In this document: positions 12,501 through 23,286 of the stretch, one piece after another
Layout: each line of letters opens with the position of its first letter
Position numbering within the stretch: position 1 is the first letter of the stretch
DNA from: Tribonema minus
Taxonomy: Eukaryota > Sar > Xanthophyceae > Tribonematales > Tribonemataceae
Direction: 5' to 3'
Length of the DNA stretch: 64,000 nt
Assembly: GCA_017506865.1 (NCBI GenBank)
Contig: JAFCMP010000368.1
Location: 124,001-188,000, forward strand
Made by a program: the position numbers and the translations under genes
Notes under the pieces: generated by a model
The model's input: the letters and a program-made list of their open reading frames with translations, nothing else
Databases searched by the model: none
Told to the model about the DNA's origin: nothing

Positions 12501-15500
12501 TTTGAATTTCAACCTGATGCACACACAGGTGGAATGGTTGCATCACTTGAACTTCAACATTTCAGATGCAACTGGTGACGCACCTCCGCGCCCTCGGCCG
12601 CGCTGCCCTCCTGCTCCGGCACCTGCGGGGGCTTCTTTGCTTGCCATGCCTCCACGGCAGCATCGATCACCGCCTGCGCCGGTAATGCTGGCTCCTCCTC
12701 ATTGATGGGACCGCCCGACACTTGCTCCAGCTGCTCCAACCACCTACATACGATGAGTATTGAAGTGCAGGGTGAGTCTTGAAGTGCAGGTTTGAGATTG
12801 AAGCGACGTGCAGGTTTGAAACCTGAGGTGAGGGTTGGGGTGTAGGATTAAGATTGGGGGTGGGGGGTATCGTAATGTTGGCTACTCCTCATTGATGGGA
12901 CCGCCCGACACTTGTTCCAGCTGTTCCAGCCACCTGCTCAGGAGGAGTATTGAAGTGCAGGTTCAGGTTGAAGTGAAGTGCAGGTTTTGAGGCCTGACAG
13001 GGCAAGGGGGGTTAAGTTTAAGGTTACGGTAAGGATTAGGGTTTTGAAACTTTTGCGCCTTTTCATTTATGGGACCGCCCGACACTTGCTCCAGCTGTTC
13101 CAGCCACCTGGTCAGGATCAGGGCTGAAGTGATGTGCAGCTTTGAGATTGAAGTGAAGTGCAGGTTTGGGGCCTGAGGTGACGGTCGGGGTTCAGCATTT
13201 AAGATTAGGGTTGGGGCAACGTAATTTTGGTGGCTCGTCATTGATTGGACCGCCTGACACTTGCTCCAGCTGCTCCAGCCACACCTACTCATGAGGGTTG
13301 AGGTAAATTGCAAGCCAAGGGTTGGGATTTAGGTTTTTCAATAGGGTAGGATTATGGCTGTGTTTGGCGCCTCTTCATTAACTGTTGCTTGCTCCAGCTG
13401 TTCCAGCCACCTGCTCAGATGGGAATACAAGTGAAGTGCCAGTTTGCATCATCCCAGGATATTTATTGCATTTATCACTTCAATGCCAGGCTAACATCAA
13501 CTTCAATACATACATACCTGCCCTCCAGCACCGCCAGAGAGAGCACAGGGCCGAACTCGTCATCCTGCAGGGATGCAGTGTGACGCCAACCTGAGATTGG
13601 CAATCTCTGATGATGATATCGGCAACTTCAAATTGTCTGCAACGCCTTACATACATACCTGCCCTCCAGCACTGCCAGGGACACCACAGAGTCAAACTCA
13701 TCATCGTCCAAGGATGCTACATGACACCAGTCGCTGATGATGATATGACATCAATCTTCGATGCCATCCCACAGACGCAGTTGCTGCCAACCTCAAATGA
13801 TATTGTCAACTTCAATGCCATACATACATACATACCTGCCCTCCAGCACTGCCAGGGAGACCACGGAGTCAAACTGGTCATCTTCAAGTGGTGGCTCCAG
13901 CGCCTCCCTGATTGCTGCCACCGTCTGCTGAGCATCATCGTACTCTCCTCTGAAGTCAGAAAAGAAGCAGAACAAAGTGCACCACCAGGCAAATGGTGAA
14001 TTTTAGACCAGAATGCCAAGGTTGGACCGCTGCTGCCACCATCTGCTGAGCATCATCGTACTCTCCTCTGAAGAGGAAATGAAGGGGCAAGCAGGGCACC
14101 AGGGACATGGTGAGTTTTATACTCAAATACTGATACTGAACCCCAGCAGCTACTGCCTCTGCGGAGCATCACTGTACTCTCCTCTAAACTCGAAAAAGAA
14201 GGAGAAAAAGTTGTTGCAACAGGCATATGGTGAGTCCTACACCGAAATGCTAATTTTGAAACCCTGCTGCTTGTGCCTCTGCAGTGCATTGGCATACACA
14301 CTTGTGAAGGTCTTCACACCAAAGCCACTGCGCCACGCGCATGGCAACTTTCACGCTAAAATTGCGATGGCGAATTGCAGCCACTACTGCCGCCGCAGTG
14401 CTTTGCGCGTCCTCTCCTCTGAAGACCATCACAGAAGCAGTGCACCCTGGAAGTTACGCCAGCGGTATTCATCAATTTGACCCTTGTTGCTGCTGCCTCT
14501 GCAGTGTGCCCTTCCTCTCCTCTGAAAACCATCGCTCAAGTAGTGCACCAAAAAGGTGTTGAAGTTAACGCCGGATTGCGACCCTCAACGTCAGCTTCCA
14601 ACACCTGCAGTGCATTTGCAGACTTGCCTCCAGAGGTCGTCACAAAAGCAGTGCATTGAACACGTGTGAGATTCATGCCAAACATGGAGCCCCCTCAATC
14701 TGGATCTGGGGCAGATGCTGTGGGAAATGCAGTACAACCTTGTACTATATTGTACTCGTAGTGTATGCTACAAGTACTGTGCGGTTTACTGCAGATCAGC
14801 AGTATTTGACTTTATCATGGTACCTACACTTGGTGGCGATAGATTTGGACTGCATCACATTGACAACTTGTGGGGATCGGCACTTGAACTTTAACTTGAA
14901 GAATTGTTCTTGCAAAGGCGCTTACCGTTCCAGTGCAGACCAGACGTCCTTTAGCTTGCTGATAAACGGTGGAGCGTGGTCGATGCCTGTTCAATGTGTT
15001 GAAGTTGAAGTAGACAGAAGCAGTTGAAGTAGCGCATGAGTCAGACTGCCAGGTGCAAGGAGAGGTCTGCTTAAGGTCAGAATTGGGGTGTCGCTGTGGC
15101 TTGCTTGCATGAGCACTAGCTGGCTCTTTCTGCATACACACGTTGGCTTCTCAAGACTAACTGAACAAGCACAAAGATTGACAGCCATGCCGTATTGTTG
15201 GCTGGCTAAGGCATACCCTGCTGTTATGCCCTAGGAGAGGGTGGCCACTGCCCGCGCTGCGCACCTGGTATGCTTAGGTGATGGAAGCTCTGCTACGAAT
15301 AGCATCATGGTCATTGAGCAGGCGGTTTTGAGCTTCCGACCTATGCCTATGCACATGACTGCACTACATTCGTCCTAACTTCCTAACTGCACGTTGTGTT
15401 AGCTCTGCTGACACTTCAAATGCTTGTCCAAGTCAGCTGCTGGAATGCTGTGACACAACACTTGTGCACTCAGTACTCCCAAGATGATCATGAGTCCCAC

Positions 15501-18500
15501 TTTGCATTGAGTGCGTCCTGCTATCATGCATGCAGCACGCTCAGTGGAGGGTGTTGTGAATCCTACCCTTAACCCTCACCCTAACCCTAAAGCCATTACA
15601 CTAGCCCTGCTCCAACTCTCGCCCTACAAGGAATTCTGCACAGGTCATGCTGCAATGAGCAGGAGCAATATGCAATGCTGAAGTAAATCTTTGATCACAT
15701 ACATACATTCCGCTAAATGCCACGCTCTTCCATACATACATATCGCTACATGCGACTCCACCAGGCGAGTCTACCGACACGCGGCGCAGCATATGAATGA
15801 GAGCAACTGCGGCGGCGCACCATGGTACCAGGTGACTTGCCTAGGAGAAGGTGCAGCAACTGCATGCACTGCTGAGGTTACACTCCCAATTGCATATCCT
15901 ACATACCGCTAAATGCCACGCTTCTCTTTGCGCGCATAAATACCGCTAAGAGCGACTCTACCAGGCGAGTCGCCTGAGACATGCCTACATACTGCCAACT
16001 GCCACGCTTTTCTTCTCATACATACATACTGCTTAATGCGACACTACCGGGCAAATCACCCGAGACGTGATGCAGCACATGAGAGCAGTGACGGCATGAT
16101 ACCACATGACTTGCCCAATAGAAGGCGCAGCAACTGCATGCACTGCTGAGGTGACACTCCTTTTGCGACCTTCTCCAACTGCCCCTCCCCCGATAGCATC
16201 AGCGCACTGTCCCCCGTGCCGACCTGCAGTGATTGGGGGGGGGGGGGGCGGAAGCGAGTTTTTAAAAACATGAAGGGATGCCCTTGTAACACCTAAACCT
16301 ACCCCTAATCCTTTGTCTGGGCCTGAAAAGATGCCCTTGCCACAAGACAAGAGCAGGAAGATCGGTGCTGCCTGCGTGCGTTGGCACCAAATGCATCATT
16401 GAACATGAGAATTGGGGGCAAGAGTGGCAGCACAAACATGCGTACCTACCTACCCCTAACCCAAAGGCATACATGTGCACACCTGCAACGCTCACGAGCA
16501 ATGAAGGGCACTCAAACACGATAGTGTCAGTTGTCCTCGTCCTAAAGAAACGGTGGGAAAACCTGTACTTGTTTCTCGCATCAGTTGTTGAAAAGCCAAT
16601 GGCCACAGGGGATGGCCATCAAGCAGGCATGAAGTAAGAGTGTCAGCACTGTAGGGAACGGGTTATCGTTCTCTGTGCTGCCCTGTCCTGCACTGCCCTG
16701 ACTCAACCCTAACCCTAACCCTCACCTAACCCTAGCCCTCACCTAACGCTAACCCTCACCTAACCCTAATTAACCCCTTTCCGTGTTGCTGGCGACGACT
16801 TCGTCAACCATTTGCGAATAGATCTACTTGTAAGTATGCATATATCCTCAATTGACCTGCATGGAGGCCGGTGGCAGCCTGAACAGGGCCCCCCTGCCCC
16901 CCGCCACATGTGCCAGCACCATTCCCCTAGCGATGTCCTACTTGACATACTTCGAGTATTACACTTGGTGTGTGCATGACATCTACCGAACAACACGATA
17001 ATTTTCTCAACCTGCGCAGATGCTGGTGGCAGTGTGCCAGCACCATTCCCCTAGCACTGTCCCATCTGACATACTTCAAGTACTACTTTTGAAGTGTGCA
17101 TGATATCTAACGACCAACACCTTGATTCTTTCAACCTGTGCAGATGCGGGTGGCAGCCTGAACGGTGTCACCTTGGCGCCGCAGGTGCAAAGACCATTCC
17201 CCTAGCGATGATTACTCTTGAAGTGTGCATGACATCTGACAAACAGCACAGTGACTTTCTCAACCTGCGCAGGTGCTGGTGGCAGCCTGAACAGGGCCCC
17301 CTTGCCCCCTGCCGCCTTCTGCAGTGCCTTGACGCTAGCAACTCTTATGTCAAACATACGACGAAACATACTTCAAGTATTACTCTTTCTTGAAGTGCGC
17401 ATGACATTTTCAAGTTAAAATGGACAACATAGTGATTCTCTCAACCTGCGCAGGTGCTGGCGGCAGCCTGAATAGGGTCCCCTTGCCCCCTGCCGCCTTC
17501 TGCAGTGCCTTGACACTGGCAACGTCCTTCACCAGCGGGCCAGCCCCCTTCTTGGCCTTGCTCACGCGCGTCCACTGCAGCCTGCACCACAGCAAATGCA
17601 GGCCAGCATCACTGAATAGACCACCGACTTGACGTGACTCAGGGTGACATGCATGTGTGGACTGTCTCAGAACGTACATACGTATACAATGTATACAAAA
17701 AATACAATGTATACATGCATATACAATGTATGTTGGGCCGCAGCACTAGGGTCAGCGCCATATGTCAGCGGGTCATTCCTGTTCTTTGCCTTGCTCACGC
17801 GCGTCCACTGCAGCCTGCACCACAGCGCACACAACCAGCATCAGTGACCAGACCGACTTGAAGTGACTCAGGGGTGACACGCATGTGTGGACTCTCTCAG
17901 AACATACATGTACAATGTTACATTGGTTGGGCCAGAGCACTGCGGTCAGCGCCATATATGTGGCCCATATATCAGCATGTCAACCTCGTTTGTTCACACG
18001 CATCCAGAGAACACAGGCCAGCATCAGTGAAAAGACCACCAACTTGAAGTGGCTCAGGGTGACACACGCATGTGTCAATGGGGAACAGGACTCGGAATGT
18101 GTACTTCTTATTAAGAGTTCTTGGGAAAAAGCAGCACGTGCATCACAAATTTGACTGGTATCGTCCAGCTAGTGCACGCACGTAGCTGCGGAGGAGTGCT
18201 AGCAGTCGTAGTCATACAGCACCAACAAATATATTCATACAGATGATACATGCATTGTCATATACATGCGCCTACAGCGGCAGCGCTCAGCAAAAACAGC
18301 AGCAGCGCTCACCCCAGGTCCTAGTTGTACAGCACCAACAAACTCATTCATGTTATGTTAATGCAAACATTTATAAATGAATGTTACTTCTTTGATGGAA
18401 ACAGATCAAAAGATGGATACGTACTGCAACAGCGCTCAGCAATAGCAGCATCAGCGCTCACCCCAGGTCGTAGTCGTACAGCACCAGGCACTGCTCCTTC

Positions 18501-21500
18501 TTGGCATCCCACTTGAGCAAGCTCCCCGTTCGGAACCGTTTCTGCTCGCGAACATACACCAGAACACGCCTGGGAACCTTCTGCGAGGAAGGTTCCGTAA
18601 CCGCCTCCTCTTCAGCCGCCGCTGCTGCCGCCGCCGCTGCTGTGTCTGCTGGTTCGGATTTGCGCATTTTCTGTGTGATGCAAGGCATACAAGGCAACGG
18701 TTGGCGGAGGGTGGACTGAGGGTGAGGATGAGGACTAGATAGGACCAGACGCAATGCTATTGGTAAGCGGTAAGGACTGGTACTTTTACCACACGTTCAC
18801 CCTTACATGGCGGGCAGCATGAGTGCCCTGCCACTATCTGCTTTCGTTACTGCAAAGTGCTGCTGTCCAATGCGACTTGAAAAACGACCATACATTAGGT
18901 GCCTGCACCATGGCGAGCATTCACTACACGGCCATCTGCAGTAAAAGTTGAACCTTCAAAAGCAAACAACTGCAGCTTCCTTGCGTTATTGGTCGGCGCG
19001 CGGGCGGCGCAGTGGGGGGCAAGTGGCCAAACTCCAACATGAACGCGCTTTCGCTTCTCGTTCAGGTGGCAGATTCAACAGCATACGGCGCCGCTGCCTA
19101 ACCCTAACCCTCACCCTCACCCTAACCGTAACCTTGGCCCGCGTCTCGTGCATACCACACAACCTCATGCTCCATAACCGAGACTTGAGTGCACGCTGAA
19201 TTATATGAAATATGGCCAATCGCTGCGCTGCTCGCTCGCCTCTTTGACCCTTGCAGCAGGCATCGTGACCGCCTTGGCCTCCTTGTACAATTGCTTAGTG
19301 TTAGCGTTAGAGTTAGGAATAGCTGCAAGAGGACTGCGGAATACCAGGGCTAGGGTTAGGTTCCTTGTCACCTAGAGCTCCACGATCTTTTGATTCGTTT
19401 TCGTTAGGTGCTAGCTACCTGTCACCTGCAAATGCGCTCACTGCACAGTTCCTACGCAAAGTCCAAAGCTGGTGTAATGTTAAGGTAGGACTTGAGGTTG
19501 GCGGCTTGGCAGCGGGTTGTGTGGCCATTTTCTGAACAGCATCACAGCCAGGATTACGAGTAGGGTTGATGTCCGCCTGACCTCACCTTCTTCGCGGGCT
19601 GTTCAGCGGCCGGCAATGTGGTTGAACAGCTCACAGCCAGCGTTGTCAGCTAGGGTTGAAGTCCGCCTAACCTCACCTTCTTCGCAGGCTGTTTAGCGGC
19701 CGGCGGCGTGGCCGCCTTGGCTTTCTTCTTCTTACTCGCAGCCCCCTTCTTAGCGCTCCCCTTCTTGCTCCCGCTAGTGCCACCCTTGCCCGCCGCGGCA
19801 GCAGCAGCGGCGGCGGCAGCAGCAGCAGCTTCCTCCTGCTGAGCATCGCCATCGCCATCGCCAGCCGCCTCCTGCCCGGCCTCCGCGAGCTGCGCCTCAA
19901 AGTCCATGTAGTCCACGCCGAACCTGCCGCGGCGTGTTAGAGTTGAAGTTGAATGGTGAAGTTTGGGTTACGCTTTGCACTTCCTGCTCGGGCTCCGCGA
20001 GCTGCGCCTCAAAGTCCATGTAGTCCACGCCGTGCAGCATGTTAGAGTTGAAGATCAACATTGAAGTTTGGGTCACCACTGAACGTGGTGCTGAATTGGG
20101 AACTTCAGATTCAGTGGGTCACGCCATTACCCGTCTGGAAAGTCTTGCAGTTCCGCGTCGCAAAGCGAAGTTGCCGAACTGGCTCTCTGCTGTCTGACAG
20201 GGATAGTAGCCGCCTATGTCCGGATGTGATTGGAAAGCCAAAGACATTACTGTCACGCTACCAATGGCATCTGGGCCAAGCTAAGTAGGGAGGACCAGGA
20301 GAGGGCAACGCATGTGAGTATGCCGTACCTGCACGCAGATTTCAAGTGAGGGCAAGCCTGCGGCAGCGACTGTCGTCAGCGCACAGCTCTTCGCATTTAT
20401 TTCTTAGCCCGCAGCGTTGCAGGCCCCTATTTGAGCTTGCACGTGGAGCTGGACGTGACAGGGCTCAGCATCACAGGAGGGTATGTATGTGCAGCAGGCT
20501 GTACCTGCACGGGTCCTCCACGAGCGTGCGGCATGTCACACATTACACATATCAGTGAAGTTCGTGACCTCCTCACTTGTTCAAGACAGAGTGAAGGGGG
20601 TATGTATGTACAGTTGCCATACCTGCGCAGGATCTCGACAAGCGTGCGGTACGTCCCATCTGGCATCTCATTGAAGTCCCCAACCTCCTCGATATCAGGT
20701 ATGTATGCATGTGCAGTAAGTATGTATGTATGTACACTAGACCTTTTTTGCGCAAGTTCTATGAGCGTGCGGCACGTCCCATCTGGCATCTCGTTAAAGT
20801 CCACGACCTCCTCGATTGCAGGTATGCATGTACAGTAGGAATGTATATATGTGCAGTAGATGTGAATGTATGTACAGTAGGCCGTACCCTCCTCATTTCA
20901 AGATGATTAAGCAGGCACGTATGTATAGTATGTATGTATGTACAGTAGGTATGCATGTGTGTACAGTAAATATGTATGTAGACTATGCCGTACCTGCGCA
21001 GGATCTCCACGGGCGTGCGGCACGTCACACATGGCGGATCTCATTAAAGTTTGTGACCTCCTCACTTGTCAATAAATATGGTGAAAGGGGCTTGTATATA
21101 CAGGAGGCCGTACCTGCGCAGGATCTCGACGAGCGTGCGGCACGTCACACATCGCGGATCTCATTGAAGTTTGTGACCTCCTCACTTGTTCAAGAAATAT
21201 AGTGAAAGGGGGGTATGCATATACAGGAGGCCGTACCTGTGCAAAATCTCGACGAGCGTGCGGCACGTCGCATCGGGCATCTCGTTGAAGTCCACCACCT
21301 CCTCGTTTCAAGATGAGTGGAGCAGGCATATTATGTACAGTATGTATGTATGTACAGCAGGTATGTATGTAAGTGCAGTAGGCCGTACCTGCGCAGGATC
21401 TCGACGAGCGTGCGGCACGTCGCATCGGGCATCTCGTTGAAGTCCACAACCTCCTTGATGGAAAATATATGTATTTACAGTAGATAAACGTAAGTATGTA

Positions 21501-23286
21501 TATATAGCATACCTGCGCAGAATCTCGACGAGCGTGCGGCACGTCGCCTCTGGCATCTCGTTGAAGTCCACGACCTCCTCGTTGTTCTTGCTGTTGACCA
21601 CGCCGCTCTGCGTCACCAGCATCTCACGCACCTCCGTGACAAAGTCGCTGTTGTCAAACTTGCTCTCCACAGCCTGACCGGCAGTGAAAAGGGAGGAAAT
21701 CAGCCGCGTTTGCATGACAAAATTTGAGGGTATGTATGTATGCATCGTGGCTGTGGCCAGCATCTCGCGCACCTCCGTGACAAAGTCGCTGTTATCAAGC
21801 TTGCTCTCCACAGCCTGATTGGGAGTGGACAAGGGAGGAAATCAGCCACGTTTGGTGTAAATTGAGGGTGTGTATGGTATGCATCATGGCTGCCACACCA
21901 TCTCGCACACTCTTGTGACACAGTTGCTGTTGTCAAACTTGCTCTCCACAGCCTGAGCAAGTGGAAATCACACGTTTGCATCATGTGAATCGAGGGTATG
22001 TATGTCTGTCTGTATGTATGCAGACTTGGCCTGACCGGGACTCAGCGAAGAGAGGGGAAATGGGGGTCGGAGTCAGACGTCTGCATATGTAAATTCTTAA
22101 AACGAATGTATGTATGCAAACTTGCTCTCCATGGCCTGACCGGGACTCAGAGGGGAGGGAGGAAAGAGGGGTGGAAGTGAGACATCTGCGCGTGATGGTG
22201 TAAAGTGAAGGGCTATATGTATGCAGCATGGCTGCCACACCAGCATCTCGCACACTCTTGTGACACAGTTGCTCTTGTCAAAAACCCGCTCTCCATAAGC
22301 CAGCCGAGAGGGCGGGAGGGGGTGGGGGGAACGTTTTCAGAGACCAAGGTTGGGGGCAGGTTTTTCTAAGGTGTGAAGATTTTGTGAGTGATGGCTGCAC
22401 CACGAACGTTTGCGCACTCTGTTGGTAAGGGTTTGCAGTTGAAAATTTAGCTTTTCACAGCCTGACGGGAGATAACACGATGCGTATCTGTCAAAGGTAG
22501 GTGGGTAAAATACGCGTGAGATGAGCCACCAACATCTTGCGCACCTCAGTAACACAGTCGCTGCTGCGCAAACTCCCCCCTACTCAGCCTGACAATTAGG
22601 ATCAGGTTGGAATGTAAGAGGCGAAAGAACCAGAAGCCCAAGGTGACGTGCGTGTCTAGTCGTGGTGGTAACTCTGCTTTGTCGCGCCAAGAGCGCTGCT
22701 CGTGCCGATAGTCAGTGCTTCCTATGTTGATGAAGTTGCGTTGTGACTGGCATATCACAAACCATAATGGCGAGGTTCTTGCGAATTGCAAGAAGATCCT
22801 GCCGATATGGGTGAAATCATCAAGTGACAGTTGGCGCGACTTTTGCGGTGCATATTGTGTTGTGCGACAATCGGGCCAGCACTGCCCTGCTTTGCCAATA
22901 TGTTTTGTGCACGCTGTTGAAGGAGTAGGTAAATTGTGTCTAACTAGCTGCCCTCTTCACTCGCTAAAAAAAAAAAGTCCACCTGTACTTGAAGTTGCTG
23001 CACGAGCAAGAGAGCTCTCGCAAGTGGTCGTGCTGATGCTGCCGTGCAATTTTATCAAGTAACGCTGACGACGCACATCGCATAAGTCACGAGACGCACA
23101 ACCCCCTCTTCGTCTCTCTGTGTCTCTCTGTGACCCGATCAATCCAATGAGCTTTGACCGTGTTTTGCGGATCATGACCAACTGTGACTGACGCTCTAGC
23201 TCCCACCAATCGCCACCAGAATCATGTACCTGCTTCAGCCTTGAACGTTCATCGTAAGAAAAGTCCGGCTCGAGAAAGTCTCCCAT
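5902..23286 (-). CDS. Tudor-like / PWWP-like chromatin-associated protein, 14 exons
   Basis: Exons (5' to 3'): 23286-23230, 21673-21513, 19923-19677, 18670-18462, 17581-17446, 16223-16103, 14986-14926, 13949-13836, 12743-12584, 11076-10958, 10198-10056, 9317-9176, 7912-7794, 6590-5902. Every junction agrees in phase and the total is 2478 nt, 825 residues plus stop. The ATG sits in GCCGCCATGG. Order of parts: an acidic N-terminal segment with DFVTEVREML and VVDFNEMPEATCRTLVEIL (faintly like a NET domain, weak); Ala- and Lys-rich linkers; a Tudor-like segment in exons 4-5 (RVLVYVREQKRF, LVLYDYDLGLQW); a helical region (exons 6-9); a PWWP-like domain in exons 10-12 (LVWAHPESWPQWFPAE, then HYIMVLYFANVEK); and a Lys/Ala-rich tail like a histone H1 tail. 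PWWP and Tudor folds read methylated histones, so a nuclear chromatin role is inferred. No enzyme motif was seen. Single exons remain predictions without RNA data. Confidence 0.72.
7080..8400 (-). repeat. Junction copies on both sides of exon 13 (7912-7794)
   Basis: Downstream (7.08-7.72 kb) the exon tail and donor (plus-strand word TGCATGGAGCTGTGCTT before GCGTCGTCGCGTGGCAGCGG) recur about six times, near 7100, 7205, 7385, 7490, 7575 and 7680. Upstream (8.15-8.4 kb) the acceptor and exon head (CTGCAGGAGGAGAGTCACAG, with CCAGGCCGAGTTC) recur three or so times, near 8160, 8260 and 8370. The intact exon lies between the two sets. Confidence 0.85.
8725..9545 (-). repeat. Junction copies on both sides of exon 12 (9317-9176)
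   Basis: Two upstream copies of the acceptor plus exon head (plus-strand CATACGTCTGGAGTTCACCT) lie at about 9415-9440 and 9505-9535. Two downstream copies of the exon tail plus donor (CACCTGTTGAGCA followed by TTGCTGTTC) lie at about 8990-9045 and 8730-8780. This is a compact example of the two-sided rule. Confidence 0.88.
9870..10910 (-). repeat. Junction copies around exons 10 and 11
   Basis: Exon 11 (10198-10056) has one upstream copy of its head (10260-10330, reading LVWAHSESWPS) and one downstream copy of its tail (9872-9940, reading MADTTAHYIMVLDFANVEK). Exon 10 (11076-10958) has three downstream copies of its tail (GKTxVGVQRTG + GTAnnT) at about 10855-10905, 10750-10815 and 10585-10650. 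Confidence 0.85.
10056..11076 (-). other. PWWP-like domain coding segment (exons 10-11)
   Basis: Exon 10 ends TVVGVQRTG and splices in phase to exon 11, LVWAHPESWPQWFPAE. This fits the PWWP opening (LVWAK..G.PWWPA) with the last aromatic pair varied (W-P-Q-W-F-P). About 25 residues later HYIMVLYFANVEK matches the second conserved PWWP strand (V-x-F-F-x-x). Exon 12 continues with GELQTYEPLPPKS. The assignment is by eye; a profile search would settle it. Confidence 0.65.
11238..11590 (+). repeat. Dispersed SINE-like repeat, longest copy
   Basis: It starts near GAAACGATTCAAAA and includes GGTCTAGGTGACAAGG, TGGTTAGCCG, GTCGCCGCTGCTGCGGCCAT and GTTCGGTACGCCAGCTCCAG. It differs from the other copies by about 90 extra bases in the middle. 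I see no coding potential and no clear tRNA-type A or B box, so the class stays open. It sits in intron 9 of the PWWP-like gene, antisense to it. Confidence 0.75.
12120..13430 (-). repeat. Junction copies around exon 9 (12743-12584)
   Basis: Four upstream copies of acceptor + WLEQLEQVSGGPIN lie at about 12890-12945, 13065-13115, 13240-13290 and 13378-13425. Downstream fragments of the exon's middle and tail lie at about 12255-12310, 12320-12370, 12425-12485 and 12120-12185. Copies differ by substitutions and small indels. Confidence 0.85.
13490..14540 (-). repeat. Junction copies around exon 8 (13949-13836)
   Basis: Downstream copies of the exon tail (DDEFDSVVSLAVLEG + GTATGT) occur at about 13650-13710 and 13505-13570. 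Upstream copies of acceptor + RGEYDDAQQ occur at about 14040-14080, 14155-14185, 14390-14425 and 14500-14530. The upstream copies are more decayed with distance. Confidence 0.85.
15680..18335 (-). repeat. Junction copies around exons 4, 5 and 6
   Basis: Exon 6 (16223-16103) has a downstream tail copy near 15800-15875 that keeps the donor (G|GTACCA against G|GTATCA). Exon 5 (17581-17446) has tail copies at about 17265-17330, 17130-17190, 17010-17045 and 16862-16905, and head copies at about 17790-17830 and 17985-18025. Exon 4 (18670-18462) has tail copies at about 18300-18335 and 18190-18230. Confidence 0.82.
17446..18670 (-). other. Tudor-like segment (exons 4-5)
   Basis: Exon 4 ends with RVLVYVREQKRFRTGSLLKW, then LVLYDYDLG. 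Exon 5 begins LQWTRVSKAKKG in phase. The order V-x-V-Y, aromatic, G-x-(L/V), then (V/L)-x-Y-D-(D/Y), then W resembles Tudor-type methyl-lysine readers. The acceptor at 17582 is GTGCAG and the donor at 18461 is GTGAGC. Confidence 0.5.
19490..22600 (-). repeat. Junction copies around exons 2 and 3
   Basis: Exon 2 (21673-21513) has about seven downstream copies of its tail (CGTGCGGCACGTC in plus orientation, reading CRTLVEILRR + GT) at about 21385-21460, 21235-21305, 21112-21185, 20992-21065, 20750-20820, 20622-20695 and 20510-20580. Its head (AVESKxDNSDFV) recurs upstream at about 21765-21820, 21890-21955, 22115-22145, 22240-22300, 22435-22465 and 22535-22600. Exon 3 (19923-19677) has one head copy at 19985-20042 and tail copies at 19565-19615 and nearby. 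Confidence 0.88.

Noticed and set aside
21513-21673. Firm assignment of exon 2 as a NET (BET-type) domain
   Set aside because: Only E-x-V-D-F-x-x-M-P-x-x-T resembles the end of NET; the first half does not match. Kept only as a weak remark.
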